Translations under genes and position numbers: made by a program | Assembly: GCA_963576475.1 (NCBI GenBank) | Contig: OY754967.1 | Location: 27,882,595-27,946,594, forward strand | DNA from: Molanna angustata | Taxonomy: Eukaryota; Arthropoda; Insecta; Trichoptera; Molannidae | Length of the DNA: 64,000 nt | Direction: 5' to 3' | Notes under the pieces: generated by a model | What the model was told of the DNA's origin: nothing | What the model saw: the letters and a program-made list of their open reading frames with translations, nothing else | Database searches by the model: none | Shown here: in pieces, positions 11,366 to 22,759 of the stretch | How the letters are laid out: every line of letters starts with the position of its first letter | Numbering within the stretch: the first letter of the stretch is position 1

Positions 11366-13448
11366 ATGTAGTACATCATTCAATTGTTTATAGAAAAATT
11401 GAAGAGCAAATTGTAATAATATGTTATGCGTCTCGTCATAATTACTCTGCTACGTACAACAATCATTTCCATCAATTGTACCAACATCATTAATATAGGC
11501 CGTTGCTGACGATACTTCAACATACTTCAACGAGCATGTCATTAATCGAAGACGATTTCGATATTTTTATTATCATAAATTAATTTGACCCATATTTGAC
11601 ACCGATCAGTTCATTGTTTTGTCTTGTAAGACGATTCTAAAAAAAAACAAGACATATTTTTACGTATGTCGATGGAAGTGTATGCAATAAATTTTACGGA
11701 ATCAGAAAAGAATTTATCTACCCAAATAACTATGATATTAATAAAAAAAGTATGTTTAAATGTTTATATCATTATTTATTTCGTCGATAGCAATTACGTC
11801 TTTTAGGACATAATCAAGTCTATCTATCACAGTTAGACGAAAATGCATTCAACGATATTAATTTAAAAAGAGTAAAATAGTGTTTTGATTATTTTCAATT
11901 AAGTTATAGCCGAAAGGGAAGTATATGGAGGAATACGCACATGAATATTGAAAGCAAAGTCCGGATGCGTATTTACCTTTCCTTGTTGATTAGGAGGCAA
12001 GTACTGCCTCGAATTAGGCACTAGTTTGTTGCGCTGATGCACTTAAAAACTCGTGTTGAATTCAAGGAATGTGTCCTCCAAATGCACGCGGTTTAGCAAC
12101 GCAAACTGTTCCTGCTAATACGTGTTCAATTCAAGGCACGCGTCTTTCAATGGTACACAGTTTTATAAATTTTACCATGCGTATTGATTGAGAGTTATAA
12201 GGTTGTGTTTGTTCATTTTTTGTGTGTGATTGTTGTTGTTTTAATAGACTAATCTACACAAATCCACATATCATAAAAATCCGTTAAGACAATTTTTTTT
12301 GTATGAGATTGGTACTCATGAATTTTTGAACGAAATATTTTAATATATTGTAAGTACGTTTATTTTGAATATTTGATGAGACGCTCTGGGTTTTTTTTTT
12401 ATTTTGAGGTAGAATTAGATTTACAGCTTTCTGATCTATACAATAAGTATCGATTCTTGGGCGATTTTAGCAATTTTCTCTTGATATAATGACGAAAAAA
12501 TCTGGCAAAACGACATTTTGCATTAATATTTAAATTTTATGAATTGTCATCGGCGGAGGCAAGTCCCGTCAAGTGGTGAAAACTAAACCCTTGCGCGTAC
12601 CCATATCATGGATATAATTTTTATATGGAGATCTATGTATAATATCTCAAGATATCCTGATTCATAATAGAACTTGTACTGATACCGGCTCGCCTTGGTG
12701 GTCTCCTCGGCCGCAAGGAAAATCCTCCGTCTCAATTTTGTGATTATATTAAATAAATTAATAATAATTCAGTACCAATGTTCAAATTATCGAAGCTCAG
12801 TAAGAGAGGATTAGCGAGTATAATTCGTCCCAAAAATATACTCGTCATGCGAATATGCATTCCATGACGAAAAATAAGTTGGTATTCTTTTTATTCGTTG
12901 AAACCACACTACAGTTAATTATTAAGAACCTTGTGTACCTTGTGACGTACACAAATATGCACAGTAAATAACCTTCTAATGTACATATATACACGGAGAA
13001 ATATTGTATATCACCAAATCTACCGGCTTAGAATAGTGTTTTCATTCTTTTCTAGTATCGTTTTCGGGTTGTCCCTGAAGAGCGGGGAATTGAAAATACA
13101 ACGGGCATGTTACATACTACCCATTCAGAATGTTCTTTTTAGGTGAGACGGGTTTGGTGTGTGGAGATATACACATGTGTTGTGCCTCCTTTTTGTAAGG
13201 TAATTCACAACCGCATACCTTTCGCTGATATACCATGATGGTAGGATTGTATGTGTGTAATGATTCCCAGCAGGGGAAAAAAATATTTCCTGAAATTAAT
13301 ATTTTTCTGGGGTGGAAATACTAATTTTCTATACCGGATCTTCTCTTCAATTCCACCTTGTTTCCTGTGACCCTTTTCAGTTTTTCGTAAATGCAGCACC
13401 CTTAATCTTTGCACAGATCTTAGATCCTCTGGAAGGTCCCCTCTCATC
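11366..13448. other. Intergenic DNA with one tiny LINE scrap
   Basis: No gene is seen. Positions 11939-11968 ('acatgaatattgaaagcaaa' then 'gtccgg') match the RTE-like LINE at 28.3 kb ('NIESKVRI' codons) and are a short scrap of it. 'ccatatcatggatataattt' near 12600 recurs near 58356, suggesting an unnamed old repeat. The rest is ordinary AT-rich sequence. Confidence 0.5.
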
Positions 13449-14510
13449 TATATTTATTTATTTATTTATTTATGTTAAAGTTGGACAAAAAACAGCGTTA
13501 AGACATAGTACAATACAATAGTAACATCAAGTATTAAGGCCTATTACATTTTGTCGTTATGATTGACATAAAATAATACAAGTTTGCAAAAAATAAAAAA
13601 AAATAAAATATGATCATAGGTTGGTATGTAGGTAAGAGCAACATTTCAAGTTAACAATGATTTAAAACATAATATTGAACTAAAAGGAAAAAAGAAAAAA
13701 GAGAATAAATGCCATCAAGGTTTCCTATAATAAGTGGTTATTGATCTTCTTTTGTATGGAGTATTTGAATGTTGTGGAGCTGAGGTGGAAGATGTCAAAG
13801 TCTTGAAATCTGTTATTGTATGTATCGCACATTCTATGAATAGTCATGTTTTGTGCGTAATTGGTGCGGTGAATTGGAAGGTGGAATAAATGTGTATGTC
13901 TAGTTCTGCGAGTAGGAATATTAAATGAAATGGTATTGAGTATTGAGGGGCAGTCGATATTATTATTTATAATGTTGTACAGAAGCATCATATCATTTAC
14001 TGTGCGTCTATTCTCGAGACTGTCGATTTTATAATAGGTTCTCGCGCAGTCGTAGCTGGGGAACTCGAGGTATGCTTTACGGTTTAAGTATTTAATGAAC
14101 AATCTTTGTATTCTTTCAATGCGTTGTTTGTATGTTGTGTATCTTGGGGACCAGATTGGGGATGCGTATTCGAGTATTGGTCGAACCATGGTATAATATA
14201 TAGATTTTAATGTATTTATGTTCTTGAAAGATTTGCAGGTTCTGAATATGAATCCAAGAGTTCTATAAGCCTTGTCTATCATTTTATCTATATGGTTGCT
14301 GAATGTAAGGCTCCCATCCATGATTATACCGAGGTCTCTTACAGTGTCGCAAGGTGTTATGGAAACTTTATTAATGTTATAGGAAAAAGTTATGGGTGAT
14401 TGTTTGCGGGTAAAGGTTAGTTTGTAACATTTGTCTGCATTAATAGTCAATTTGTTTGTCAGGCAGTAGTCCGTAAGTCTGTCAAGATCAGCTTGCAATC
14501 AGCTTGCATA
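13449..14510 (-). mobile_element. 5'-truncated LINE insertion (Jockey/I-like)
   Basis: A minus-strand LINE copy whose 3' end is the (AAAT)n tail seen as (ATTT)n at 13449-13472. The coding part occupies 13725-14498, and about 250 bases of 3' UTR lie between frame and tail. Upstream of the frame, reading on the minus strand, an 11-base duplication ('gcaagctgatt' type) at 14489-14509 interrupts the frame. Beyond that only a doubtful 'ADDNFIDDI' string (about 14560-14580) recalls the YADD region. Confidence 0.75.
13725..14498 (-). pseudogene. LINE reverse transcriptase C-terminal part, 257 codons open
   Basis: The frame begins 'LQADLDRLTDYC' (the first codon is TTG, so this is not a true start), then NKLTINADKCYKLTFTRK, 'RDLGIIMD', LTFSNHIDK, 'AYRTLGFIFRTCKSF' and 'LKSIYYTMVRPILEYASPIW'. 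This is the RT palm/thumb and C-terminal region typical of Jockey/I-superfamily insect LINEs, which copy RNA into DNA at a nicked target. The YADD catalytic box and the endonuclease domain lie upstream and are missing, so it cannot act. It is the longest family-recognisable frame in the window and has no internal stop, so the insertion is fairly young. The clade assignment is tentative. Confidence 0.85.
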
Positions 14511-14654
14511 AAATGTAAGAGATCTCCTAGAAACTCTAGTTAGATTGAATATATCATCAATAAAATTATCATCTGCGCTGGGTGTAAGGAAGAGTTCACA
14601 GATAAAGTAAAATAATATTGAAAAGGTTATTCATTCAATTCCTTCGGATGTACT

Positions 14655-14905
14655 TTAACAGTTATTGAGTTCCCTTATCAGTGTAATTTTTGAAAGTTCT
14701 ATATATTCGAATAAAGTGAAACAATTAATTTAAAAATAATGCATTATTACTTTTGCCATCTATGAAGTAACGAAGAAACCTTTTTTTGTAACGCCATCTA
14801 TTGAGAAATTGGTTTAATTGTAAACAATGAAAGCAACAGTCCTTATAAATGAGGTGACGGTGTCTCGCACAGATGTCACCCCTGAACTGCGCTAGAAATA
14901 TTATT
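14655..14905 (+). mobile_element. Dispersed repeat Z, copy 2 (internal part)
   Basis: 'ttattgagttcccttatc' occurs once, followed by 'tttgaaagttctat', 'tttgtaacgccatctattgag', 'gtaaacaatgaaagcaac' and a right-hand part ending 'gatgtcacccctgaa' that matches copy 1. The single 'ttattgagttcccttatc' is the ancestral form of the 30-bp unit amplified at 21.66 kb. Confidence 0.65.
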
Positions 14906-15023
14906 TCATTTTGTTTTTAAAAATGTTATTTCATCGTGCTGAAATATCGATCCATATTAAGGGAAATCAACTAGGTTTATTTTTTTTATTTAGTTTTTAT
15001 TTATTTTTTTAATATATTTTTTT

Positions 15024-15095
15024 TATGGAGGCGAAAGTTTACGGAGATCATGGCTCGATTTGGCCTGTAGCGTCATCGACGAAGAAGAAGAATTA
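15024..15095 (+). repeat. RTE-like LINE 3' tail fragment
   Basis: 'ggaggcgaaagtttacgg', 'atcatggctcgatttggcc' and 'tcatcgacgaagaagaagaa' parallel the end of the LINE fragment at 30.12-30.21 kb, including the (GAA)n tail. Only the last ~70 bases are present. Confidence 0.65.
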
Positions 15096-15535
15096 AGGGA
15101 AATCAAGATTGTATTTTGGCTTATCGTTTTAATATTAACGTGAATTCTGCGGTCCCTACTGTATATAATATAGGTTGGTAGGTATCTGAACCTCGAACAA
15201 AGAATAATGTATTATGTAGATATGTAGATTGAAGTCTGGACAATGGGGATGCCATATATTGGCAACAATGTTTCACTATGATTGGTCAGTTGTGGTCTAC
15301 CGATTTTCACTAAAACATTGGTTCCGGTGCGCTTTGTGATTCCAATTTGATGTAGTATGCAGATCCAGGCAATAGATGCAAAAATAATTTATAATGAATT
15401 ACAAACAAGTTTTGTGACAAGTCAATTCGTGTTTAGTCTTTGTCGAAGTTGTTAGTATAATAAGACATGAAATAATTAAAAATGCCAGTTTCAAGCATCT
15501 CCTCTCTTTATTGCTAGTTAGTGTAACGCAGTGAC
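15096..15535. other. Unique sequence, no gene seen
   Basis: AT-rich to moderate sequence with no repeat partner and no coding resemblance. Confidence 0.5.
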
Positions 15536-15650
15536 GGTAGATGGCAGAGAGGTTGGCGCGCTGGATTTGTAATCCATTGGTCGCGAGTTTGAATGTATGA
15601 GGATGTATGTATACTTGCTACAAGGACATATTTGTTCTTAAAAAAACAGT
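15536..15650 (+). repeat. SINE-A, internally deleted copy
   Basis: The tRNA-like head ('gatggcagagaggttggcgc', 'ggtcgcgagtttgaat') is joined directly to the tail ('gtatgaggatgtatgtatac', 'caaggacatatttgttctt' and an A run). Compared with the 21.36- and 58.88-kb copies, about 70 bases between B box and tail are missing. Confidence 0.75.
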
Positions 15651-16798
15651 AAATATAAAGATATTTGAACTTTTTTATTTGTTTCGGAAAATTTACAGTA
15701 TATACAGATGTATTATGTTAATAAAAAGCAATTAAAAATTTTCACATTATTAACAGTACATTTGATGTTGGGTATACATGTGTGCGTGTGCGTATATAAG
15801 TGTCAGCGAGAGAATATATCTTTAAAGTTATTCCAATACATTTCGATACTACAATAGTCCGGCGAAATTTAATTATTGTTTTGGATTAACCCCGAACTAA
15901 TTGTAGTGGAAAATGAGTGAGGCCCCAAAAAAATCAGGGAAAAGTTTTCATCATTTCTGTAGGTAAACCGGAATATATTGTATGTTTTAAAACTGTACAT
16001 TTATATATTATAATACATACATATACAACCCTACGGGTTTACCTGCCCAGGTACAACGTCAGGTGCGTATACCAATGCGTGTATTTATTTATTTTTTTAT
16101 TTGATAAAGAAAAAAGATGATACATAAAACAATAGATACAATACAGTTACTTATTATCAACAAGAGTTTACACTTGGGTATGGTATGACCAGAATAAAAT
16201 AATAAAGTGGAAATTAAAAAAAATCTAGATTTAAAAGCAGTTTTAAAGATTCTATTAGCACATTAGGTACTTCATTTAATTGTGATTCCTTTTAGACCTC
16301 TTTACAAAGTAAGTACAATATTTTTTTAGATTCAAGCGCCTTTTATATCACTTATAGGCACCAATCTATTACTCCAGACTGCAATCCCAGACATTTTTTA
16401 AATAACTCTTATTCGCCTTCGTTAGTTTTTGTTTTTTGTGTTTAGTAGAAGATGAAAATAATTCTCATTCATTTTGGATCCTTTGTAAATCTTTTTTTCT
16501 TCATTATCCTTTGTGCGTTCGTTAAATCTCTTTGTCTTCTGTGCCTTTATTAAACATCGTCGCACGGAATATTCAATATTCAATAATTGCGAACAAAAAT
16601 ACGCTTGTTATTCAAACATGATCACCGCATACATGAAACCATTTAGTATCTCAAACCTTTCATCCTTATATAGTATATTTTGTATTGTTTCAGGCCTCTC
16701 ATGTTTCTTCGTCAATAATAATTACTATTCTGTTTTCTTCCCGAATCATGTTATCCTCTTTATTTTATTTGACAAATAAAAGTCAAACCCTTGTCAAC
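15651..16798. other. AT-rich DNA, no gene seen
   Basis: No recognised element. Short overlapping open frames at 16.5-16.9 kb have no family resemblance and run into the SINE at 16801. Confidence 0.55.
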
Positions 16799-16800
16799 AT

Positions 16801-17016
16801 TATAATAATAATAATAATGAACACTTCCCTGCACCCTACGGAAGTGGCGAGTTTATTGCCGTATGGCAATTTCTTCCAACTAACCAGTGTTTCCAGCCCA
16901 GAGAAGCAATATTTGCGTGAGAAATGAATTTAAATAAATTTCTCCTCTGCTGGGAATCGAACCCAGGACGCCCGCGCAGAAACCGAACTTCTTAACAACT
17001 GTGCCACGGTGGTCGG
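16801..17016 (-). repeat. SINE-B, near full-length, minus strand
   Basis: Read on the minus strand it has a tRNA-like head: 'ccgaccaccgtggcacagtt' (A box) and 'gggttcgattccc' (B box). The body has 'aatttatttaaattcatttc' and 'ctctgggctggaaacactgg', a hairpin 'aattgccatacggcaat', and a (TTA)n-like tail. The tRNA fold is degenerate. Sister copies lie at 39.32 (plus) and 51.05 kb (minus). It is non-coding and transcribed, if at all, by RNA polymerase III from the A/B boxes. Confidence 0.85.
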
Positions 17017-20000
17017 CACAGTTGTTAATTGTAACAATAGTCAAATTTATATAAAAAAATAATGACTACATACAACGTGTATAATCCGGAACTGTGGGTA
17101 TATAATTTACGATTGAATAACTGAATATATAACTGTGGGTATATATTCATTCTGTTATTTAACTGTCGTTTAATTCAATTATTTATTGCTATTAATTTCG
17201 TTTATAAATTGGTGTATATTATATTTTGTTTTTTACTTTTCATTTTATATAAATTGCTAATTGAATTGTTTAGTGTTTACTATTTGTTGTGATTGTGAAT
17301 TTATATAATGATTATTTTATTATTTTAAATTTGTAAAAGAAAAATGTTTTAATTTGATATCGACCTGGCAATTTGCAATAATTGTAACCGCTGTATTGTG
17401 GAAGTTGGTGTCTCTTTCTCGCACTGTGTCTGTAGTGCTGTGTGAGCGGGACATCAACTCTGTAGGTACCTGTAGTAGTGGAAGGCATACATAGAATACA
17501 CTAGTGTCAGGACGATGCGGATATTATGAATATTGTGTTTTAATGAATTATTGTGTTGTTTTTCTTTTTTTAATTGTTGTTTAACACGAGTTTTATGTTT
17601 TATTTTTAACTTTTATTTTATAATGGCCCAGAGGCCGTATATGTACGTAAATAAATAAATAAATTATTTACTGCGCAAGTACTGGGCACTGGTCAAGTTC
17701 TAGGGCTGTTTATAGTACAATAGTAGAATTCTAGGTTATTTTTAAGCGGTGATCTGCGAAAGAGTATATTTTTTTTGTCGCTAGCTTCTTGCTGCTGGTG
17801 GTGGAAAATACTATACATACATATACAAATATACTACAAACTAGCGGGATTATTGACATTTGAAAATTTCTATGACCCCATCAGATAAAAAGAAAGTATC
17901 TTTTATAGCTATTGTATACAAGATGCTATCGTGAATACTGAAAGCCTATATGTTTTCATGAAATGTACCAGGAACTAGTATCTATGTATATATTTTTCAA
18001 CGAACCTTCATCTAAAAAACTTTATATATTTATTAGGCATATGTACTTTGTAATGAAATTAAATCGAAATTGTGAATAAAGGAGGTAGTTATAATAAAAG
18101 GCACGAGCGAATTGTGTAGGTACCTATATACATATCTTTGTTTTCCTCTCTGTGCGCAGAAATGATTTTAATCTCTTGCCCACAACCCGAATTGGCCATT
18201 TCGTTTTATCTTAATTATCTTGTCTGCTCTCCCAACCTTTTCACTTTGAAGGTTACCTGTATCCCAAAACATTTCCTTGTGACAATAATGTATTGTTAAG
18301 TTATCGCTCTCAGTTATAACACTTGTAGATATGAGGTTGATATTTGGTATCCCCTTTTTACATGAAATTACCCTATTTCGCTAATTCAAAATATATGTTT
18401 CCCAACCTCATTCAATCCCACGTCACTGGCTTCCATAACATTGTTTTGATATTTATGATGGGACAAAACCTGTATATGATTTTATATTTATTCAATTATT
18501 TACGGCTTAACGCTTTTGTGTGACATATAAAATTACAACTTAACTAGGTATATTATTGAGTTATGAATCGAATAGAGTATATGCATTTATTAATTCACGT
18601 AAAAGTTTCACTTATTCTAAGATCAAAGTATCAAAGGCCAAATAAAATCAATGTATCTAAAATAAAAAAATAATTAAAAAAAAATAAACTAGGACACCCT
18701 TTTCAAATATTTCTTCGCGTTTGAATGACACTGCAAAAAGAAATTCATAAAAATACTCCCGGTTTTATGCAATAAAACATTTATTTATTTTATTATTATA
18801 TACTTGTATATATTTAAATTATTACTTTTATATATTTTAAATCATGCTGTGTAACCACTTTATTTTTTATTCGTGTAAAAGGCCTAGAGCCGTATAAATA
18901 AAAAGTAAAGCATTATTGTTAACTTTGTATGAAATACAAAATCATTTTATTTTTCAAAATATCAAATGAATTATGCTGAAAAATGCATTGTCATATTCTT
19001 AAAGTTCCTGAGAGCTCTAACTGGTCGGAAGGTTAGTTAAAAATCGATTGCGATTTCATTTTAAAAGGGAATAACCGTAACGAATAAAGTAAAAAGAAAT
19101 AACCAAAAATTTAATCAATGCGAAAAATGTTTTATTTGGTCTGTTGTGAGTCCCGTGAACGGCTAAACGCATAAATAATGGCTAAGTGCATAAATAAGGC
19201 CTAGGCGCACAAATAATATCACTATACACCCAAACCTTGAATTTTCAGATTTTTCGGACGTATTCATATAATGTAGAACCAAGAGAGCTCAAAAACCTGG
19301 TGATCAGTAGATTAAGAAGTTACAGGATAGACCGACCTAACAACGACTAACACCTTTTTAAATGTCACACTAAAATTTGACCAGAATCGTGAAAAACAAC
19401 ACAGAATACAAGATTTATTAATCGCATCAATCAGCAGTCGTAGGATGACACAGAGATCATTATGTCGACTTACACATATGAGTCGAATACCACTCATCTG
19501 GATTGGATTTTAAAATATGTCAACTTTTTTTAGTTTTCCTAACTTTTGCGAAATTTATAACTACACGCATACCTATCTCATATAATTCAGTTTGATGTCT
19601 TAGGTATTACCCACAACAGTCAGGTCTTCTTTGCGACTCCGCGTTTTTATGAAGGAATCTTCTGGAAGAATTTATGTACGCTGTCTGACATGATGTGTAC
19701 CATATTACCAGACCAAATTGTTTTGATACATAACCCTCAACGCTCTCTCATTATTCTCTACAACACTTACTGCGGTTTCTCTCTAAATTTATTGCTCAAA
19801 TTTTGTTTCTTTTTCGTTAACTTCATTGTTATTTTTAATAAAGAAAAATATTCATAACAAAGTGTCCTTTTATAATTTGCATATAATTATGCAAATCATA
19901 AAAGCTTATAGCTCTATAAATAAAAGTATTTGCAAGTCATTGTATTGATGGAAAGTGTTTTATTCCAGAAAGTTGAATTTCAATATTCCTATAAAACGCA

Positions 20001-20300
20001 AGTATATTTCCTTCATATTACGTAATATATAAAATTATAAAATGTCAGTCTATAAATTACTAAAATGAAGGCACACTACATTTCCATACATTAGCCCATG
20101 TTTCAGAATTTACTCAATGTGGTAGTGTCAACTTTTTGTTTGTCAATATTAACTATTCGTCTCGTCCAGGTCACACGACAATTGGTGCAAATATGAAAAC
20201 GTACTGCTATTTAAAAAAAAATTCAAATTTATTCATTTTATGTATTTTTTGCTGTTTTAAAGATTGAATAAAATAAAGGGAGTTTAATTTAACGACGTAT
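17017..20300. other. AT-rich DNA with one LINE-type tail
   Basis: No gene is seen. Near 17612-17665, 'ggcccagaggccgtatatg' followed by (TAAA)n looks like the 3' end of a LINE of the (AAAT)n-tailed kind. About 250 bases before it (17390-17640) are less AT-rich and may be its 3' UTR. The remainder carries no repeat I recognise. Confidence 0.5.
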
Positions 20301-20302
20301 GC

Positions 20303-20455
20303 GAGGCTACAATTCACATCAAAAAACATTCAATCTCTCATAAAAATTACCAAGATTGTTCAGTTTTTACAGCTGAATGTACAGCTATCTACGAAGCCTT
20401 AAGGGTTTGCTATACTCTGGACTCTGCAAAATTTATTATATTTTCGGATTTTTGA
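20303..20455 (+). pseudogene. RNase H domain remnant of a LINE
   Basis: The frame is open for 50 codons and contains 'CSVFTAECTAIYEAL' followed about 12 residues later by 'KFIIFSDF' and, after a stop, 'ALK'. This matches the core of the RNase H domain of I/Jockey-type retrotransposons ('s.ftAE..Ai..AL' and 'IfSDSlSALk'), which has catalytic Glu in the AE motif and Asp in the SD motif. Ser after SD has become Phe and the next Ser a stop. No RT remnant adjoins, so this is an isolated decayed fragment. Confidence 0.6.
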
Positions 20456-21355
20456 GCACTCAAAGTTTAATTCGTCTTCGGAATTCAACCCATTTCATTA
20501 TAAAATTCATGTTTAATATATCATGATGTTATCCGTTGAATAAGAAAATTTGAAATTCCATTTATAAATCATGTTGCAGTTAATCTTCATATATCCAAGT
20601 GAGGTTTCTAAAGGAAAATCGTCATGCTCTCATTGCATATTATTCAGGAATGAGAATTGGAATCCGCATTCACCTTGAATTACTCTTTTCAAAAACCTCC
20701 CCCTCGGGCGTTGCAAGGTATGTAGAATCCAAATGGAATCGAGAGAAGATGGTCTCATTCTTTTCTAGAACCGAGAATCCAAATCGCTTGTAGCTTCGAA
20801 TTACCTGTTCTTTTCAGTCACTAAAATAGAAAATTTTAGGTCGTATAAATTGCTCTCTTTGGGCTTATTAACAAATCGACGTATTTTGATTTTGATAAAT
20901 AATGAGTATTTATTTTCGGAATAAGTATTGGGAACGGTTATTATTTTATTTTTCATTTACAAAAATCAAAATATTCTCATTTTGCTCAATTAATTCAAAA
21001 ATATGTGGGTTTTCGCGTGCGGAATAAAATTCCGTAATTGCTTATTGGAAAAAATATATTTTTAAATAAGTTTCAAAACTTATAACTCTTGAGTAATAAT
21101 TTATAATTTCCATATGAATAATTTTACTTTTTATTGGTATAAGAACTAGAACAAATTTTTTTAATAAGGCACAGCCACCAATAGATGCGGATTTCTGATG
21201 TACAATTTAGATCATAATATATTTACTGTTGAAAAGAAGAGTAAAAACAGAATTCCATTAAATCTCAGAGAAATAGGGGTTTGCATTATACGATTGTAAA
21301 AGGGAAGCATATGTACAACTAGAATAATTTAAGTCATTTGTCAAAAATATTAGAT
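20456..21355. other. AT-rich DNA, no clear gene
   Basis: The LINE remnant may continue degraded to about 20.65 kb. A 64-codon frame at 20599-20793 has no recognised family. The rest is AT-rich. Confidence 0.45.
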
Positions 21356-21359
21356 GGGT

Positions 21360-21537
21360 TGATGGGTGGTGACAGAGCGGTTAGCGCGCTGGGTTAGTAA
21401 TCCAGTGGTCGCGAGTTCGAATCCTGCCACGACCGATTACGTTCACCTATAGTCCAAGCATTTATTCTGAGTTTAGACAATCTATGAGGATGTATATGTA
21501 CTTGATTCAAGGACATATTCATTCTTTAAAAAAAATA
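21360..21537 (+). repeat. SINE-A, full-length copy
   Basis: The tRNA-derived head has 'gagcggttagcgcgctggg' (A box region), an anticodon-like loop 'ttagtaa' (AGT, threonine-type) on a five-base stem, and 'ggtcgcgagttcgaatcc' (B box). The body is 'gttcacctatagtccaagca' and 'aggatgtatatgtacttg', and the tail 'ggacatattcattctttaaa' has an A run. The acceptor stem can pair 6 of 7 positions, but the T stem is mismatched and no mature tRNA is expected. Copies: 15.54, 50.60, 58.88 kb and a tail at 51.69 kb. Confidence 0.85.
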
Positions 21538-21603
21538 ACGTAATTGTTACCAGTACTTTCCTTATTAGAAAACTTAATGAATTGATATAATATGACTTAG
21601 GGT

Positions 21604-22470
21604 CATTAGAATCTTTTAGTAAATATGCATTCAATTGATTGCGCAACGTTCACCAATTATGCCTTCTTATTGAGTTCCCTTATCTATTATGCCTTCTTAT
21701 TGAGTTCCCTTATCTATTATGCCTTCTTATTGAGTTCCCTTATCTATTATGCCTTCTTATTGAGTTCCCTTATCTATTATGCCTTCTTATTGAGTTCCCT
21801 TATCTATTATGCCTTCTTATTGAGTTCCCTTATCTATTATGCCTTCTTATTGAGTTCCCTTATCTATTATGCCTTCTTATTGAGTTCCCTTATCTATTAT
21901 GTCTTCTTATTGAGTTCCCTTATCTATTATGCCTTCTTATTGAGTTCCCTTATCTATTATGCCTTCTTATTGAGTTCCCTTATCTATTATGCCTTCTTAT
22001 TGAGTTCCCTTATCTATTATGCCTTCTTATTGAGTTCCCTTATCTATTATGCCTTCTTATTGAGTTCCCTTATCTATTATGCCTTCTTATTGAGTTCCCT
22101 TATCTATTATGCCTTCTTATTGAGTTCCCTTATCTATTATGCCTTCTTATTGAGTTCCCTTATCTATTATGCCTTCTTATTGAGTTCCCTTATCTATTAT
22201 GCCTTCTTATTGAGTTCCCTTATCATTGCAATTTTGAAAGTTCTATTTATTTTTATGAGAATCAGATCGTTTAAAAATAAAAGAAGTTTTTTACTATCGC
22301 CATCTATTAAGTAACGGTGAATACTTTTTGTAACGCCGTCTATCGAGAAGTTGTTTTTTTTTGTAAACAATGAAAGTAACAGTCAGTAATGAGAAACCAG
22401 CCGATGACAGGTCGTAAGCCCTGTAGATGCCTTGAGTATCTGGTTCGTCTGTAAAATTCCAACTTCGTCT
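21604..22470 (+). mobile_element. Dispersed repeat Z, copy 3, carrying an amplified 30-bp array
   Basis: Left of the array 'gcgcaacgttcaccaa' corresponds to 'cgcaacgtccc' in copy 1. Right of it come 'aattttgaaagttctat', 'tttgtaacgccgtctatcgag' and 'gtaaacaatgaaagtaaca', as in copies 1 and 2. The right terminus, 'aaaccagccgatgacaggtc' to 'aattccaacttcgtc', is the inverted complement of the left terminus of copy 1. The element thus looks like a TIR transposon whose internal 'ttattgagttcccttatc' segment expanded. Confidence 0.65.
21657..22224. repeat. 30-bp tandem array, about 19 units, nearly identical
   Basis: The unit (gccttcttattgagttcc then cttatctattat) repeats 18 times from 21661 to 22200 plus a final 24-base partial unit. 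I see only one substitution, C to T at 21902. Since 30 is divisible by three, two plus-strand frames stay open as decapeptide repeats (YAFLLSSLIY and LCLLIEFPYL), a by-product of periodicity. Near-zero divergence implies very recent expansion or active homogenisation. There are no spacers, so it is not a CRISPR-like array. Confidence 0.97.
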
Positions 22471-22587
22471 TCATTTGCCCGAAAAACAATTTTATATTAT
22501 CTCACTGTCTATCATGGGAGGAAATTGGATACATATCACGCTTTTATATTTTATTTTATACATATATTTTTTTTGTTTTAACCAATT

Positions 22588-22759
22588 TGTACTATGTCAA
22601 ATATTAATTTTACCCGCACCCAATACGAAGTTGCCACAATCTGGAAAACTTGTGATATTTATCGTCTCTCAGATCCAGACTGAAAACACAATTAAAAACT
22701 GTGTCTCACCTGGGAATCGAACCTTGGGCCATTCACTCAGGAGTCAGATATTTAATCAA
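22588..22759 (-). repeat. SINE-C, 3' portion of a split copy
   Basis: Read on the minus strand it has 'gttcgattcccaggtgagac' (B box region), 'cagtttttaattgtgttttc', 'agtctggatctgagagacga' and 'attgggtgcgggtaaaatt', matching the intact SINE-C at 30.74 kb. Its 5' head continues at 23026-23056. A hairpin element (22760-23025) separates the two parts and duplicated 14 bases of the SINE. Confidence 0.85.

Noticed and set aside
21360..21436. Functional tRNA-Thr gene
   Set aside because: The T stem and one acceptor pair are mismatched, several diverged copies exist, and a SINE body and tail follow each head.
21657..22224. CRISPR-like array
   Set aside because: Repeats are contiguous with no spacers, and the context is a eukaryotic transposon.
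21625..22314. 229- and 211-codon open frames made of decapeptide repeats
   Set aside because: They are produced by a 30-bp tandem repeat whose length is divisible by three. Two overlapping frames are equally open, and the unit exists as non-coding DNA in other Z copies.
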